Source of the DNA: Sabellastarte sp. h YS-2021
Lineage: Eukaryota > Annelida > Polychaeta > Sabellida > Sabellidae
Length of the DNA: 64,000 nucleotides
NCBI GenBank assembly: GCA_964017235.1
Contig: OZ024938.1
Span: 57,155,816-57,219,815, forward strand
Direction of reading: 5' to 3'
In this document: in pieces, positions 1 to 11,479 of the stretch
Layout of the letters: every line of letters starts with the position of its first letter
How positions within the stretch are numbered: position 1 is the stretch's first letter
Position numbers and translations under genes: made by a program
The notes under the pieces: model-generated
The model's database searches: none
The model's input: the letters and a program-made list of their open reading frames with translations, nothing else
Told to the model about the DNA's origin: nothing

Positions 1-192
1 TTCAAACTAAAACCTACTGAAGTGTTTTCGTCCGTGGGCTACGAATACCATCTAGAGTCAGTCCTTGTTGCTTGCCTCAACGGGGAAAATGGAGAGCAAG
101 CCTCTACAAAGGGTCTGTGGTCAGACAGGAAAAAGCTACACATAAATGTTCTAGAGCTCCACATAAATTCACATAAATGTTCCACATGGTAA
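1..192 (+). pseudogene. Retroelement RT/RNase H remnant
   Basis: Frame 1 is open from the first base to a TAA at 190-192. It encodes SVGYEYHLES (about residues 11-20) and, after a short linker, GLWSDRKKLHINVLEL (about residues 38-53). The first motif resembles the end of the reverse transcriptase domain in DIRS-like and related retroelements. The second resembles the RNase H segment of the form W-S-x-HIN-x-LEL. The linker is much shorter than the usual distance between these two regions, so the copy looks internally deleted. No integrase or recombinase is visible downstream. The family assignment comes from motif memory only. Confidence 0.5.
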
Positions 193-241
193 GCTTGTAG
201 CTTATAAAAGCTACATTTAAGTAATTAAAATTTTCAAATTT
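179..241 (+). repeat. 62-bp dispersed repeat, copy 1
   Basis: This segment, beginning GTTCCACATGGTAAGC, is repeated almost base for base at 53114-53175 in the same orientation, 53 kb away. It overlaps the end of the retroelement relic. The ATG|GTAAGC inside it resembles a splice donor. Confidence 0.75.
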
Positions 242-705
242 GTAAGGTATTCAGGTGGCTTTACAGCACTGGATGATCACACGATTTCATGCATCACCTC
301 AGATCATATTTTTTACCCCGTCTCCATACACTTAATGTGATATATTCTGATCTTATACATTGAAAAATATACACTTTCTTTTTTTTTGTACAAGATTTTA
401 TTGACAAAAGACTGGTACATAATACATGATCACACAGATCTTTTGTCAAACAAACAAAAGGTACCCCACAAAACGCATGCAAGGCTAGAGGACGTAGTTG
501 TACCTTGGTATGACAAACATTTGCATATCTTATGACCCATAGCTATACATAGCTAAAAACAGGACACACAAAATGAAAATTGAAATGAATTATGTCACTG
601 GGAATATGGGCTAAGGACATACAGCTGCATATGGTGGGATCACTCTGTGGTTTAACATAATTTACAATACGTATTTTTATGTCGACACTAATAATATTAA
701 AGGTC

Positions 706-1389
706 TGGTTCCAAATTCAAGGGCATATAGAGACCCCGACTTTAAAAATTGGTTAGATGTGGGGTAGAAAATTGCTAAAAATTGCAAAAATATGGTGCAA
801 AATTTGAATATATCCCATCCATCGTGATCAGGCTTGCCAATACCTGATTTATCCGGTAACCTATCATCCCACGACTATCCCTAACCTTACATTGAGTCCC
901 AAGCACTCTTAATGCCTACTTTAGACAATTCTAATATGGTTTCAATACAACTATATGGATTGCTGATATGGCATTCAACGTTCACGTCTGACTTTCTTAA
1001 TTTATCAGTAATAAAATGACAAGGGATGGCAAGTATGTAGCCAACCTATTCCATCACTGGTCAAAGTTGGGCCAAAAACTGCTTGACCTATAGAGTTTTA
1101 ATATGATTGGTCGTTATACAGCAATATGATTGCATTGATTGGAAGTATTGGCGATAGGATAGGTCTGGAGTGACTCCTGAACTACATGATTTGACTTAAT
1201 CGGCTGAAAATACTGACTTTGGGGGTCGGAAAACAAAGTCACCAACGTTGCCAAAAATATCAAACATGTTTGATATTCAGCCAACTTTTACCAAATTTCC
1301 TGAGTTTTATTCCTTACCTATTTAATCATCAAAAATTTTGATCCCAACCTCAAAGTCGGGAAGTGTCCGGGCCCTGAACATGGAACCAC
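706..1389. mobile_element. Candidate TIR element (~0.68 kb)
   Basis: The left end TGGTTCCAAATTCAAGGG, followed about 20 bp later by CCCGACTTT, is matched in inverted orientation by the right end (CAAAGTCGGG, then CCCTGAACATGGAACCA). The arms are imperfect. The interior has no ORF and no clear target duplication was found, so this would be an old non-autonomous DNA transposon if real. Confidence 0.4.
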
Positions 1390-2442
1390 CGCTTCACGTT
1401 GTGAACTGTAGCCTTGCAAAGACCTAATTCTGTACAAAAAAGCATTTTCTAACATGTTCACACATGGCTGTTACATTGTATTCATAAAGAAAAAAAACAT
1501 GTCTCGTTAACTGCAGGCTTTGACCTGATTAATTTATAATCTTAGCTGTCAACTTTAAGAGACTTAAAACTTTATCTTGGACTTTGGTATTCATAAAACA
1601 CTCTTGTGTATATATAACTTATAATAAATTTCAGTTTTGAGAAAATCTTTATATAGATGTACCAAGTGCACTTAAAAAAACATAAATTGGACATTTGTCA
1701 GATAAAATATGGGATTCTTCTTGACATTGCTTCAATTGATGTACAGGCCTATTGGTACAAGTGCACAGTATGTAAACTATAAAGTTTTGTTCTGAAATAC
1801 AAATAAAATCGGTTAAGGCTTCGGCAGGGCTTACCGTGCACCATTAATTTGACATGTTAATTCATGCTAAATATGCTAATGTACTAATTGTCAAAGGAAA
1901 TACGCAGTTTTGGGTGAAACCTGGTTTTTGTCCAAGCAACCAACTTTCATAGAATCATTATGAGTCATAAATACACCAAGTCAATATATGTACTGCATGC
2001 ATACTTGAAATAATTTTAATATTTGTTCTAGATGTATGGTCTATGCTCTCACACAATAACCTAATGGACTGTTCACACAGTTTACATGCTGTAGTAATAA
2101 CTGGCTTTTGCATTTTGCTTTACGACCTTGCTCTTTATGGGTCTGAAAAGAGACCTCTGTCTTGATAGTGCACGTTTACAGCCATTCAGTCCTCTGGCGA
2201 AGATGTAATTACACCCGAGAGTTTTTCTTTTGTGAAAAGTGTCCAATATCTTTCACTATTGGCTACTTTGTGATTTTGACCATATATAAAAGTTTTTTAG
2301 CATATTTCCAAAGAAACCTTTTTACATTTATTTCAACTAAAATGATTATAAAAACCGAAACAATACACATCAAGAATATAGAAATGAAAAGTATTGATGC
2401 TAAACAACATCTTAAAGATTATAAATGAATTAATATGTGTAA

Positions 2443-2585
2443 TTTAAATAGGTTAATAGCCTCGTTAGTGTCCAATATTGGGAAATAATGACGGTTGACT
2501 TGGTTCCTTCCTTCGGGACCTCGTAAACAGTCCATTATTTTCCAATATTGGACACTTATTTGGCCATAAACCTATTCAGTTTAAA
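2443..2585. mobile_element. Palindromic MITE
   Basis: A segment of about 140 bp folds on itself. The left arm contains AGTGTCCAATATTGGGAAA and TAATG; the right arm contains CATTATTTTCCAATATTGGACACT. The outermost AAATAGGTT and AACCTATTCAGTTT also pair. This is the foldback layout of a non-autonomous DNA transposon. No coding capacity. Confidence 0.55.
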
Positions 2586-5500
2586 TGTAAGAGCTTGGAG
2601 TAGGTTTTTCAGACATTTAAAAAAGTCTACTGGGTGCTTGAAACACAGTAGGCCTGTTTCGCAGAGTGATTTTTGTGAACTGGATTGCAAAGATCAGTGG
2701 ATTCTTTTTTGAGGGACGACAAATCATGATCTAGATCATGATCTTTTTGATCTAACTCAAGGGTTAGATCAACGGATTCAGATCTCACGGACTACCCACA
2801 ACAAAATATATCCTATTCAACTTATTACAATAAACATATTATTTTTTTTATTTTTTTTTTCATTTTGGATGTCAAATAGTTTTCTTCCGTGGTTCTATGC
2901 AGTCAGAAAACGCATTTAAAAATGTCTCGAAGTAACTTGCTTTTGAGACCAAATTTTAAATTGTATCAAAATATTAGGTCAAGCCTTCCTACATGTTGTA
3001 AACTAATTTCATTTTACCTTAAGCCAAAAATAAGGTAAATATATGTACATCCTCCCAGATGAAATAATGCTTGAGCTTTTGCTCAAATATTTTAGACAAC
3101 ATATACCTGCTTTAAGTTTGAGTCTAAAGCTGAAACTAAACTGGTCTCAACTATTTTGAGAATAGCCAAGTAGCTTGAGCTCGAAAATGGTCTTAGACTT
3201 ATGACCAAAGTCTATAACTTGTGATAAAATTTATATAGCCTCAGCAAGTTTTATGAATACTGGCTCTGATATTAAAACACGCTTTCAAAATCATTTCAGT
3301 CATTGTATTTTTATCTGGAGATATATGTAAACCATTATTCATTAATATGTAAACCATTACTTATTATCAAGAAAAATGAGGGTGACCAAAAGGTATATAT
3401 GTTTCCAATGTTTCACTTATTGGCTTTTATTGGATCTGGCTTTAAATGTACGTGCATACATGAGGAAACATATGGGATAAAACCCATGAATGGTTTGGGC
3501 ATGAAGAAATTCTAAGATTATTATATAAAGTGTATATAATGAGTGTGTGATTATAATGGTCACCCAGTGTATTTGCACACTGAAGTGATTAATCCTTTGT
3601 CGGTCTCCTATCATAATGCAAATGGTAGAAAAGCTATAAATTAGTTTTTTAGAATGAAAATGAAACACCAAAAATACTATACTGCAGAGTATTATATACG
3701 TACAAATACATAGGACATAATTATAAGAATGATACATAATTTAAAAAAAACTTGTCAAATTATACAGACATTAAACAAATTAGTCTTCTTTCAAGTGACA
3801 CATGTAGTGATACAGTGGGATCAAACAAGTACATATTAATTAACAATAAATGAATAATTACATAATTAAATCAGATGGACATTGGAGATTATATAGAATC
3901 AGTACAATAGACATGTAAAAGGTACAAAGAAATATAGTATCTGTTTGAAGGTATTTATGGAATTCAGATGCCAAGAGGAAGTCAGTTATTATCTCAAAAG
4001 AATAAATTAAATATACATGTAATTTGAATTCCCATATGTATAATTAAGTAATGAACGTACAATTACACAATGAAACCAAGTAGACATTGGAGATAATATA
4101 GAATGAGCACAACTGAGATGCGAGGATACAAATAGCTGAAATTTAAATAAGGAATACACATATCAAAAAGGAGTAATTTGCAATTAAAAACAGAAAAAAA
4201 AAAAAAATTAAATCAACTGCCACCTACCAAACAAACTTCCAGTTGTGTATAACTTCATTGACTATAAAGTTCTGACTCTAAATATATTGAAATAACATTG
4301 AACCACCATATATGCAACATAAGTATCATTATAATATTGTTTAAGATTGACAGATTTCACAGAAAATTACTGAAAATTATTGCTACCGGAAACTGAGATA
4401 GGTAGTTATAAATGACTTAATGACAGTAGGCAAGTCACTTTGTAAAATAAGTATAAGTTCATATAGTTATGGCCCGTTCACACTGTTCTGTTCATTAATA
4501 TCAACACATACATGTATTTGAATTTTTGTTTAAAACCTTGTCCTTATTGTTCTGAAAATGGACCTTCCATGTGGGTAGTTTTAAAAACTATTTAATATTG
4601 TACTCCCCCTCACCGCCCAACTTCAGTCTGGACATTTTAGTGCAAGCACATGAGAGCTTGTGGCAAGTTTTTCAAACATTAAAAAAAATCTGCCACACAC
4701 TGTGATGGGTTTGCACTTACTGCAATGGGCAAATACTACTAAAACACAAAATGTTTTGAACCACCAACGAGACCCGACAAGCTGCTTTGCTCTTGTATGT
4801 ATAGCCCATGAAGCCAACACAAAACAGTGTGATCTGGGTATTACATTGCTCAGGTCAAGGTATTTATCAGCCCAAAACAACTGTTATCACATCTGTCTGT
4901 TAAATTAACCACAACAAGTCGTTTGACCATAATTAACTAAGCTGATTTGACTGTTTTTATCCACAAGCAGAGTTTCTGTTCATTGTTTGTTCAAATGAAG
5001 GTAATAATTAAATAAGTCCCTCTCACAAAGAAAAGGCTCCCATTATTAATATTCAGTCATTTTGAAAAACATGACCCCATTCTTGTGAATAGTTTTTGAT
5101 TTGCGGATGCGAAATTGCCGAAAAATCACAAAAACAAGTATCAGTTTTGAGGCCTTAAATTGAAAATGAAAGTGCTATGTAATCTAGCTTTTGCTGCCAA
5201 AAGTGGACGTGAGCACTAAACAGAACCAAATCCTATAGATATTAGAGATTTTAGTTGTCGCCACATTATTACCATAACTCCTAGGTTAAATTTCTTTGCA
5301 TACACTTTATAAATCGGATCATATTTAGCAATGGGTTAATTTAATTCTTACCATAATGTATTATAATAAACTTTGAGATAGCAAGCCCTATATATATATA
5401 TATACATATATTATGGGCTTATAAATTACTTTAAATTAATTGCAACAAGCAAACAGAGTTAAGAAAACTGAAATATTCAGCAGCAGAACTTACCCCCCCC

Positions 5501-5596
5501 CCCTCCCCCCCCTCCACACACACACACACACACACATACACCATGCTTCCTTCATACATATATGTACAAACTGCACCATGTACCCAATAATTATAC
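2586..5596. other. Non-coding AT-rich stretch
   Basis: No gene or conserved ORF recognised. About 2690-2790 is GATC-rich and recalls the interior of the element at 9747-10175. About 3060-3220 has GAGTCT/CTCAAA-rich sequence like the interior of the elements at 14862-16170, so degraded copies are possible. Around 3845-3960 and 4045-4165 a diverged direct duplication shares GACATTGGAGAT.ATATAGAAT, offset about 205 bp. A C-run and (CA)n tract lies at about 5491-5537. Confidence 0.5.
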
Positions 5597-5893
5597 TGAC
5601 GTAACTATACATCGGCAAACAGTTTATGACGTCAGTTTATAAAATATCAATTTATACGCTTAATTGAAAGGCTAATTTATATATGCTTATAAAGCATTAG
5701 TTTCAACTTTATATTGTAATTAATATTATTTTTGTTGGTTATTATAAAACCATTCTTTATTTAGGTGATCAATAAATAGATGTTTTTTGAACTCATAAGT
5801 GTTACGTCACTGTTTTGAAAGCTGACGTCGTATATGTTGAAAAAGTCGTCACAAATAAACTTACTGACGTTCCACAAAATAAAATCGACGTCA
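5597..5893. promoter_or_regulatory. Cluster of CRE-like TGACG/CGTCA motifs
   Basis: Seven TGACG or CGTCA cores lie in 300 bp of otherwise AT-rich sequence: TGACGTAA 5597, TGACGTCA 5627 (full palindromic CRE), TTACGTCA 5802, TGACGTCG 5823, CGTCA 5847, TGACGTTC 5865 and CGACGTCA 5886. CREB/ATF/bZIP factors bind such sites. It lies about 3.4 kb upstream of the GS TATA box, and no gene start is recognised immediately next to it, so the target is unknown. Confidence 0.4.
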
Positions 5894-6410
5894 TAAAACA
5901 AACCTCTATAACAACTTCTTAAAATGGGGAAATGACTGTTTTTTATTTATTTATTTTTTTAGTGTTTTTTGCATGTTTAACCATTGTGCGCCTTTATGTT
6001 AATTTGTTAATATGTGTAGCTATGCTATAAAGAGGGATCAATTTTCGAAAAAAAAAAAAATAATAATAAATTGGTAAATTGAAACTACCACACTTAAAAG
6101 ACGTTATGTGAACTCTAGCAGTGCATGATATATGTCTAGCCTGGTTAAATGCTAGACTTTGATTTAATTTGGGGAAACTTCCAGTAATAAAGTACATGTA
6201 TCATTTTATATAATGTACCATTATACTCTGGCTCTTACATCACCACACCATAGACAGAGACTGTCTGGTGAGGTGATATATCCTAACATGTACGAGTGTG
6301 TGATGAATGTCAAATATTTGTGCACAGGCTTGAAAAAGATACGGTAAAAAGCCGAGCCTCACAGCAAGACGAACTGTTGGGGTCCCAATTCATAAAAAAA
6401 AAGGTTCTTG

Positions 6411-6647
6411 GTTTATTTATTCATGGTTTTACGTTGCTTTCAACACTGTACAGGTCATATCACGACCGGTAGTTGAAAGGGCAGAGGAAACCAGTACATA
6501 CAGTTTGTCAGGGTTCTGTACTGTAAACTGCTGACCAACGGCAAGCAACTATACCAGCTTTCCGACTTGAGGCCGTGCTGGGAACCGAACCCCGGCCTCA
6601 GAGTTGGGAGGCGAGAGTGTTACCACTCTAGCTGCCACCGTGGCCCC
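6411..6647 (-). mobile_element. tRNA-derived SINE (family 1), antisense, with TSD
   Basis: Read on the - strand it begins GGGGCCACGGTGGCAGCTAG, has a pol III B-box-like GGTTCGGTTCC, and ends in ATAAATAAA. It matches the + strand copy at 26175-26403. Both sides carry the same target duplication (AAAAAAGGTTCTTGG, one base different; about 6396-6411 and 6649-6664), as expected for LINE-driven insertion. Transcription would start from the internal promoter, but this copy is probably old. Confidence 0.85.
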
Positions 6648-6711
6648 TAAAAAAGGGTTCTTGGATGATGGGCCAAATATCAGCCTAAGTTTAGCATAAA
6701 AAGCTGTATAC

Positions 6712-7417
6712 CCGGGCCGGGATTCACAAAAGGTCTTAAGCAAAAAATTGTCATAACTTTAGGGGAAAAGTCATAACTGTGCAAGAATTTTGTCACAAAG
6801 TTAAGACTTTTTTTTGCTTAGACAAAATGGGATTCGCAAAAGGTCTTAGACAAATATTTGTCTTAGAATTTGTCATAACTTTAAGACCACTGCAGGGCAG
6901 ACTTAAGACAATTTTAAAATATTCCATCGCATGTATTTACATTTTACCCTTTGTTATGCCAACAAAATATATACTATGAGGATCTATGCTTCCTATAAAA
7001 GTAATTTCTGTGGATTGTAATAAAAATTTACGTCCTTTAATTACTTATAAATTTCCACATTTTACCTTCTTGTGGTAAAAATAATGTCATAAAAATGGCT
7101 GACTCACAATAAAACACAACTACTACTATTTTTACATAATTTTACAAAGAAAAAGTAACAAATCTGTTTTATAATTTTAAAGAGCATGTTTGGTGTATTT
7201 ATTGATGAAAATGTTTTTATTTTACTAAAATTTGTTAATTTGAATTCAAAATAGTTAAGATTTTTGCACAAATTTTGTCTCAGCTAAGATTTTGCTAAGC
7301 ACTTTTTGTGAATCCCAATTTAAGAGAAATCTTAGCTAAGACAAAAGTCATAACTTTAAGATTTATCTAAGCAAAAAAATTGCCTAAACTTAAGACCTTT
7401 TGTGAATCCCAGCCCGG
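6712..7417. mobile_element. TIR element ending CCGGGC..GGGATTCACAAAAGG
   Basis: Left end CCGGGCCGGGATTCACAAAA and right end TTTTGTGAATCCCAGCCCGG are inverted copies with one mismatch, and the match continues into GGTCTTAAG. A second inner pair (GGATTCGCAAAAGGTCTTAG at about 6830 and TTTTTGTGAATCCCAATT at about 7303) suggests a nested or duplicated terminus. The interior repeats TTGTCATAACTTTAAGA-type motifs. No transposase. The ends recall the CTG-site elements at 14862, 49473 and 63712. Confidence 0.75.
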
Positions 7418-9030
7418 AACTTATTTTTCGCTGATCTTTGCTGATCTATTTTATGAATGTTGTCCCAGAGTCTAAGTTTATTAGTAACAATCCCTGCATG
7501 AAAACTAATTGTTAAATTGTCAGGAAAAATGATCGACGGACAACCAGACAAAAATCCCCCAACCAAATGAACTCTAGGCCGTGGTGGGAGGGATAAATTG
7601 GTTTCACTTTTTTTTTCTCTTTTTCATAGTAAATGTGTCCTTAAACACTTGTTCTTGTGTCAATGCATATTTTTAAACATTATTAACCTTCAAAACACAG
7701 GTATATGCTTTTGGTTGGGCTTGTTTTGTTTGTTTTTCAAAATAACTTTAAAGTTGTTGATGAAATTTGATAAATTGCATGGATTCTGTTTTTTTTTACT
7801 CATAATTAAGCCACATTGGAGGTGTTGGGTCTTTTAGGAGGTTTTGCACTCTCCAAGCGATTTTTTGGTTATACATAAAACAAAAACAAGCACAGATGAG
7901 AATTTTGTGTAAGAGCTATGCCAAGTTAAGGTGGATTGGAGTAAATTCAATCAATGAATCAATTGCCATTTAAAAGCAAAGAATTTGTGTATTAATGTAA
8001 TACTTGTACATATACAGCTAGGAATGAAATCAATTCTATTTTGTTCCTTAAAAACAAAACAAAAAAAAAAACAAACAAAAAAACAAAACAAAAAAACATT
8101 TAGGTATTTCTTCCACAAGACATTAATTCCAACATGGTTTTGTTTACAAAAGTCCTGGCTTCCACGCTCATGTAAAGTCAAGAGTCACGTGCACGGAGAC
8201 AGAAAAGGCTGTTACTTCTTATACTATAGTCAGATTTGGTTGGTGGGAATTTACCTGGGTCGACTTTTGGGGGATGGCTAGTTTTCTCAAAAACCAATAC
8301 ATATATATCTATGTAATTGTGTTTCACCAAGGTGAATTATTGTATTCTATGTGTCTGCAAACCCCGGGGTAACCTTGTGGTTAATTTACAGAAAATCCCC
8401 GGCCTTGGCTTGTGCAAGTAATTTCATCATTAATAGAGAGCATGGTGATCAGAAATAAACGGTAAAGGTCACAAATAAACAGTTTTATTATATGAAGCAT
8501 TCTTTGAGGTCCCCTTTTCCAAATTAATTTCACATCTGGTAAAATACAACAAACAATTAAATAAGCACAATTTGACCAATATAAATAGCAGGACGTGAAG
8601 AGAGAAAAAAACAACATTTTTTTATATACCGGGTAACGAAATCTGTGTCTTTGGCATTTGTTTTAAATAACTGCACAAATACACTTATGGAAATGTACAC
8701 TTAGATAGTATACTGTATAAAATTAAACAGGTGGATTTGGTGCCATAAAATGAACTATCTCAGGAAATCGAATAAACATGTCATTTATACAATTTTCTGT
8801 TCCAAGAAATGCCATGCAGTTTCTGAAAGGCTTTCCCTAGATTTGTAATTTTCCCTCACACTTGAGAAAAAAAACACCTTTTTTCATAAATGGACCTTTT
8901 CAATAGTGGGCATTATATGTAAATTTTGTGGCCTATATTTCACATAAAAACTGAGGGCCATCCCCAGAACCTGTAGATTATATAACAATACTCTCTTCTC
9001 AGCTGAAAATCTTCCCAACCCATGTTATGT
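7418..9030. other. Non-coding stretch upstream of the GS promoter
   Basis: No recognisable gene or well-bounded repeat. An A/C-rich low-complexity tract lies at about 8048-8097. ORFs here are short and unconvincing. Confidence 0.5.
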
Positions 9031-9038
9031 TTATGTTA

Positions 9039-9311
9039 TGTTTACAGCAAACCAATTTGCACTGAGAGGGGGTGAAGGTCAGAAACAGAAGCACGTGCTT
9101 CATAAGTGACTCTTCTTTGTTTACATGCAGTCAGCTGGCTCTGGGCGTGTAAACAAACCCTTTTCTGCTGGAAATAATTTCCTACTGAAATTTGCATATC
9201 AGTGGTTTGGTGTATGGGTGATTGTGTGGCTCTTTGGTAGCATATAAAAGGCAGGGGATATCAGTCCTGACAACATTTATTGGCAAGGAGGCGTGTCAGT
9301 TGTGTGTTTAC
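9039..9311 (+). promoter_or_regulatory. GS promoter: TATA box, E-box and four forkhead-type sites
   Basis: A TATAAAAG box is at 9243-9250. Forkhead (FoxO-type) TGTTTAC cores lie at 9039-9045, 9118-9124, 9149-9155 (reverse) and 9305-9311. A palindromic CACGTG E-box is at 9092-9097. Transcription is expected to start about 25-30 bp after the TATA box, near 9270. In mammals glutamine synthetase is a known FoxO target; that regulation applies here is inference from the motif cluster. Confidence 0.6.
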
Positions 9312-9393
9312 GTTTTTGTAGATTGGAAGAAGCTAATATATTCACATATATTGGGCAAACAGCTGATAATATATTCAGATATTTCTTTCTCAG
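9270..9393 (+). other. Probable non-coding exon 1 of GS (5' UTR)
   Basis: From the predicted start about 27 bp after the TATA box to a donor CAG|GTTAGT at 9393/9394. The first coding exon has an acceptor (TATTTTCAG) ending at 11272, giving a 1.9-kb first intron and a leader of roughly 185 nt. Vertebrate GS genes also have a non-coding first exon. The exact ends are inferred and have no transcript support here. Confidence 0.5.
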
Positions 9394-9746
9394 GTTAGTT
9401 ATTTCAAGATATTTTATTTGTATATTCTGATGAAGTACCGTATTTCAGAATTATATATGCACCGAGTGAACTCTCAGTGAGATTTTTATGCATGTATTAC
9501 CGGTATTTATTAGATCTAAATAAGGAAGTATACAATAAATATTACATATCATACTTTCAGTGATTCAGAAATTTTCCTTTAATAGTAATATTTCCTCAAT
9601 CACTTTTTGTTTAGTCACTAGATGTTTAATCTATTTATATTACATGTTTACAATATTATTTATTGCAGAGGATATCTATGCATTTGCAACAATCCTTTCT
9701 GTTCGTGTTATTGAATGGTGTTAAATCTACAGAGGTGAAGAGTTTA

Positions 9747-10175
9747 AGTAGGCGTATTCCACAACTTAAGATCTGTGTGATCTTTGTGATCCAGATCGAG
9801 ATCGAGATCCTTCAGATCAGTAGAATCTGTGAAATGCAAAAATTGCAGAAATGATGATCCAAGATGGGCACTGAAATGGCATGCTTTGCATCTTTGGAAT
9901 TACTCTTTTATCTTTGGAATTACTTTTTACTTTTTCATCTTTGGAATTACTTTTTTATCAACAATTAAAATTATAAATGGAAATTTCAAATCTCGTGTTT
10001 TCCGCCATGTTTACAAAGAATTGTGGGATACCTCACAGATCTGATCTCTCGAATCCACCTTTTCATGAGATCACTCAGATCATGATCCAGATCAGTCAGA
10101 TCAGGTTCTTTTGACCTGATCCGTTGATCCGTCGAATCTGGATTCTACAGATCACGGCTGTGGAATACGCCTACT
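9747..10175. mobile_element. 429-bp MITE with perfect 17-bp TIRs
   Basis: AGTAGGCGTATTCCACA (9747-9763) is exactly inverted at 10159-10175. The interior is GATC-rich (repeated GATCCAGATC, CAGATCATGATC) and partly self-complementary. No transposase. It lies in GS intron 1, between the non-coding exon and the ATG exon. Confidence 0.85.
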
Positions 10176-10931
10176 GTGGATATAGAGCAATTTTGGTTAA
10201 GGTTTAGACAGTCTGTTTGATAATTGATATTGTTGTTTATTGTCTATCTGTTATATATAAATATTAAATACTTAAAGAGTTTGAATTTACCCAATTGAAT
10301 TTTACCAGCCAATTTACCGGTATCATATCCAAATTAAAATACCGGTATATATTTTGTTTAGCTGAATTAGATCAAAGAGAGGGCATGTAATATATCAACT
10401 TAGATGATAATTATTGTATCAATTAAATTGTGGGCCAAGTGTGGCAGACCATATATAGCTGCTGCCTCGGTCTAGATTCTATTCTGTTCTATTCGATCTA
10501 TTTTGTACTTTTAAAGCACTTAATCTCTGCCAAAGCAGACTCTAAAGTGCCTTGACAGAGATAAACATTTATTCTAGTATATCGTTAATCAGCTTATTGC
10601 AGCCACTTTATATCTTAATTCACCAGTCAAGGCATCTCTTTGGGAGATATTAAAGCACAGGGAAATGTAAATTGCAAGACTTTTAGTTATATTTCAAATT
10701 ACTCTTTTTAATTGTTGAAATTTTAAAAATATTTGTTTGAACATGTCTTAGGTTGTTTGGTGGTATTCTATACTAATTCTATTGATGGACATTAGTTATG
10801 CACACAAAAACAATTCTGGATCTGTAAATATGGTTTGATCCCACCTTGTTTGAATAGACCCTGATCTGATTTATACCTGTCCACATGAACAAAAAGACAA
10901 ATAAACAGATGTGTTTTCAAAATTTTCAATA

Positions 10932-11212
10932 CCTTCGCCTAGGGCTGCCACGAGTAGTAATTTTACTACTCGAGTACTCTTTAACCATTACTCTACTCTT
11001 GAACGAGTACTCTTTTTTACAATGAAATCAAGAAAATGTACCATTTCACTGTATAATTTGATATATTGCACATCATTTCTGACAAAAATATAGTGGAAAA
11101 TTCAAAATTTTCATGCAGACGAGTACTCTTTTCCTGATTTTGTACTCTAAATAATCCAGTACTCTACTCTTTGACGAGTACTCTACTACTCTGTGGCAGC
11201 CCTACCTTCGCC
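10932..11212. mobile_element. hAT-type MITE with 8-bp target duplication
   Basis: The element is 10940-11204 (265 bp) with ends TAGGGCTGCCAC and GTGGCAGCCCTA. It is flanked by identical 8-bp direct repeats CCTTCGCC (10932-10939 and 11205-11212), the target-site length of hAT transposases. The interior repeats ACGAGTACTCTACT. It ends only 60 bp before the acceptor of the ATG exon of GS. Confidence 0.92.
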
Positions 11213-11272
11213 TCTCCCCTTCAGGAGGCTCGGATAATTACTTTTCCTAAATACCTGTATATGTATTTTCAG

Positions 11273-11479
11273 AGAAACATATAAAAAAATTCCAACCTGC
11301 AGTATTTAGCTGAACAGTAAAACAGAGCTTCAAGATGACAGATAAATCCACTTTGGGGAAGTATATGGAAATGGACCAGGGAGACAGAGTCCAAGTGATG
11401 TACGTCTGGATAGATGGATCCGGTGAGGGACTGAGAGCTAAGACCAAAACCATGGAGAGTGAACCCAAGATGCCCAAAG
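11273..11479 (+). CDS. GLUL: GS exon 2: leader end and first 48 codons
   Basis: The acceptor TATTTTCAG ends at 11272, and 62 nt of leader precede ATG 11335. It encodes [24 protein letters not shown] to SEPKMPK, with donor AAAG|GTACAG and phase 1. A second possible acceptor (CTGCAG, 11302) would shorten only the leader. Confidence 0.9.
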
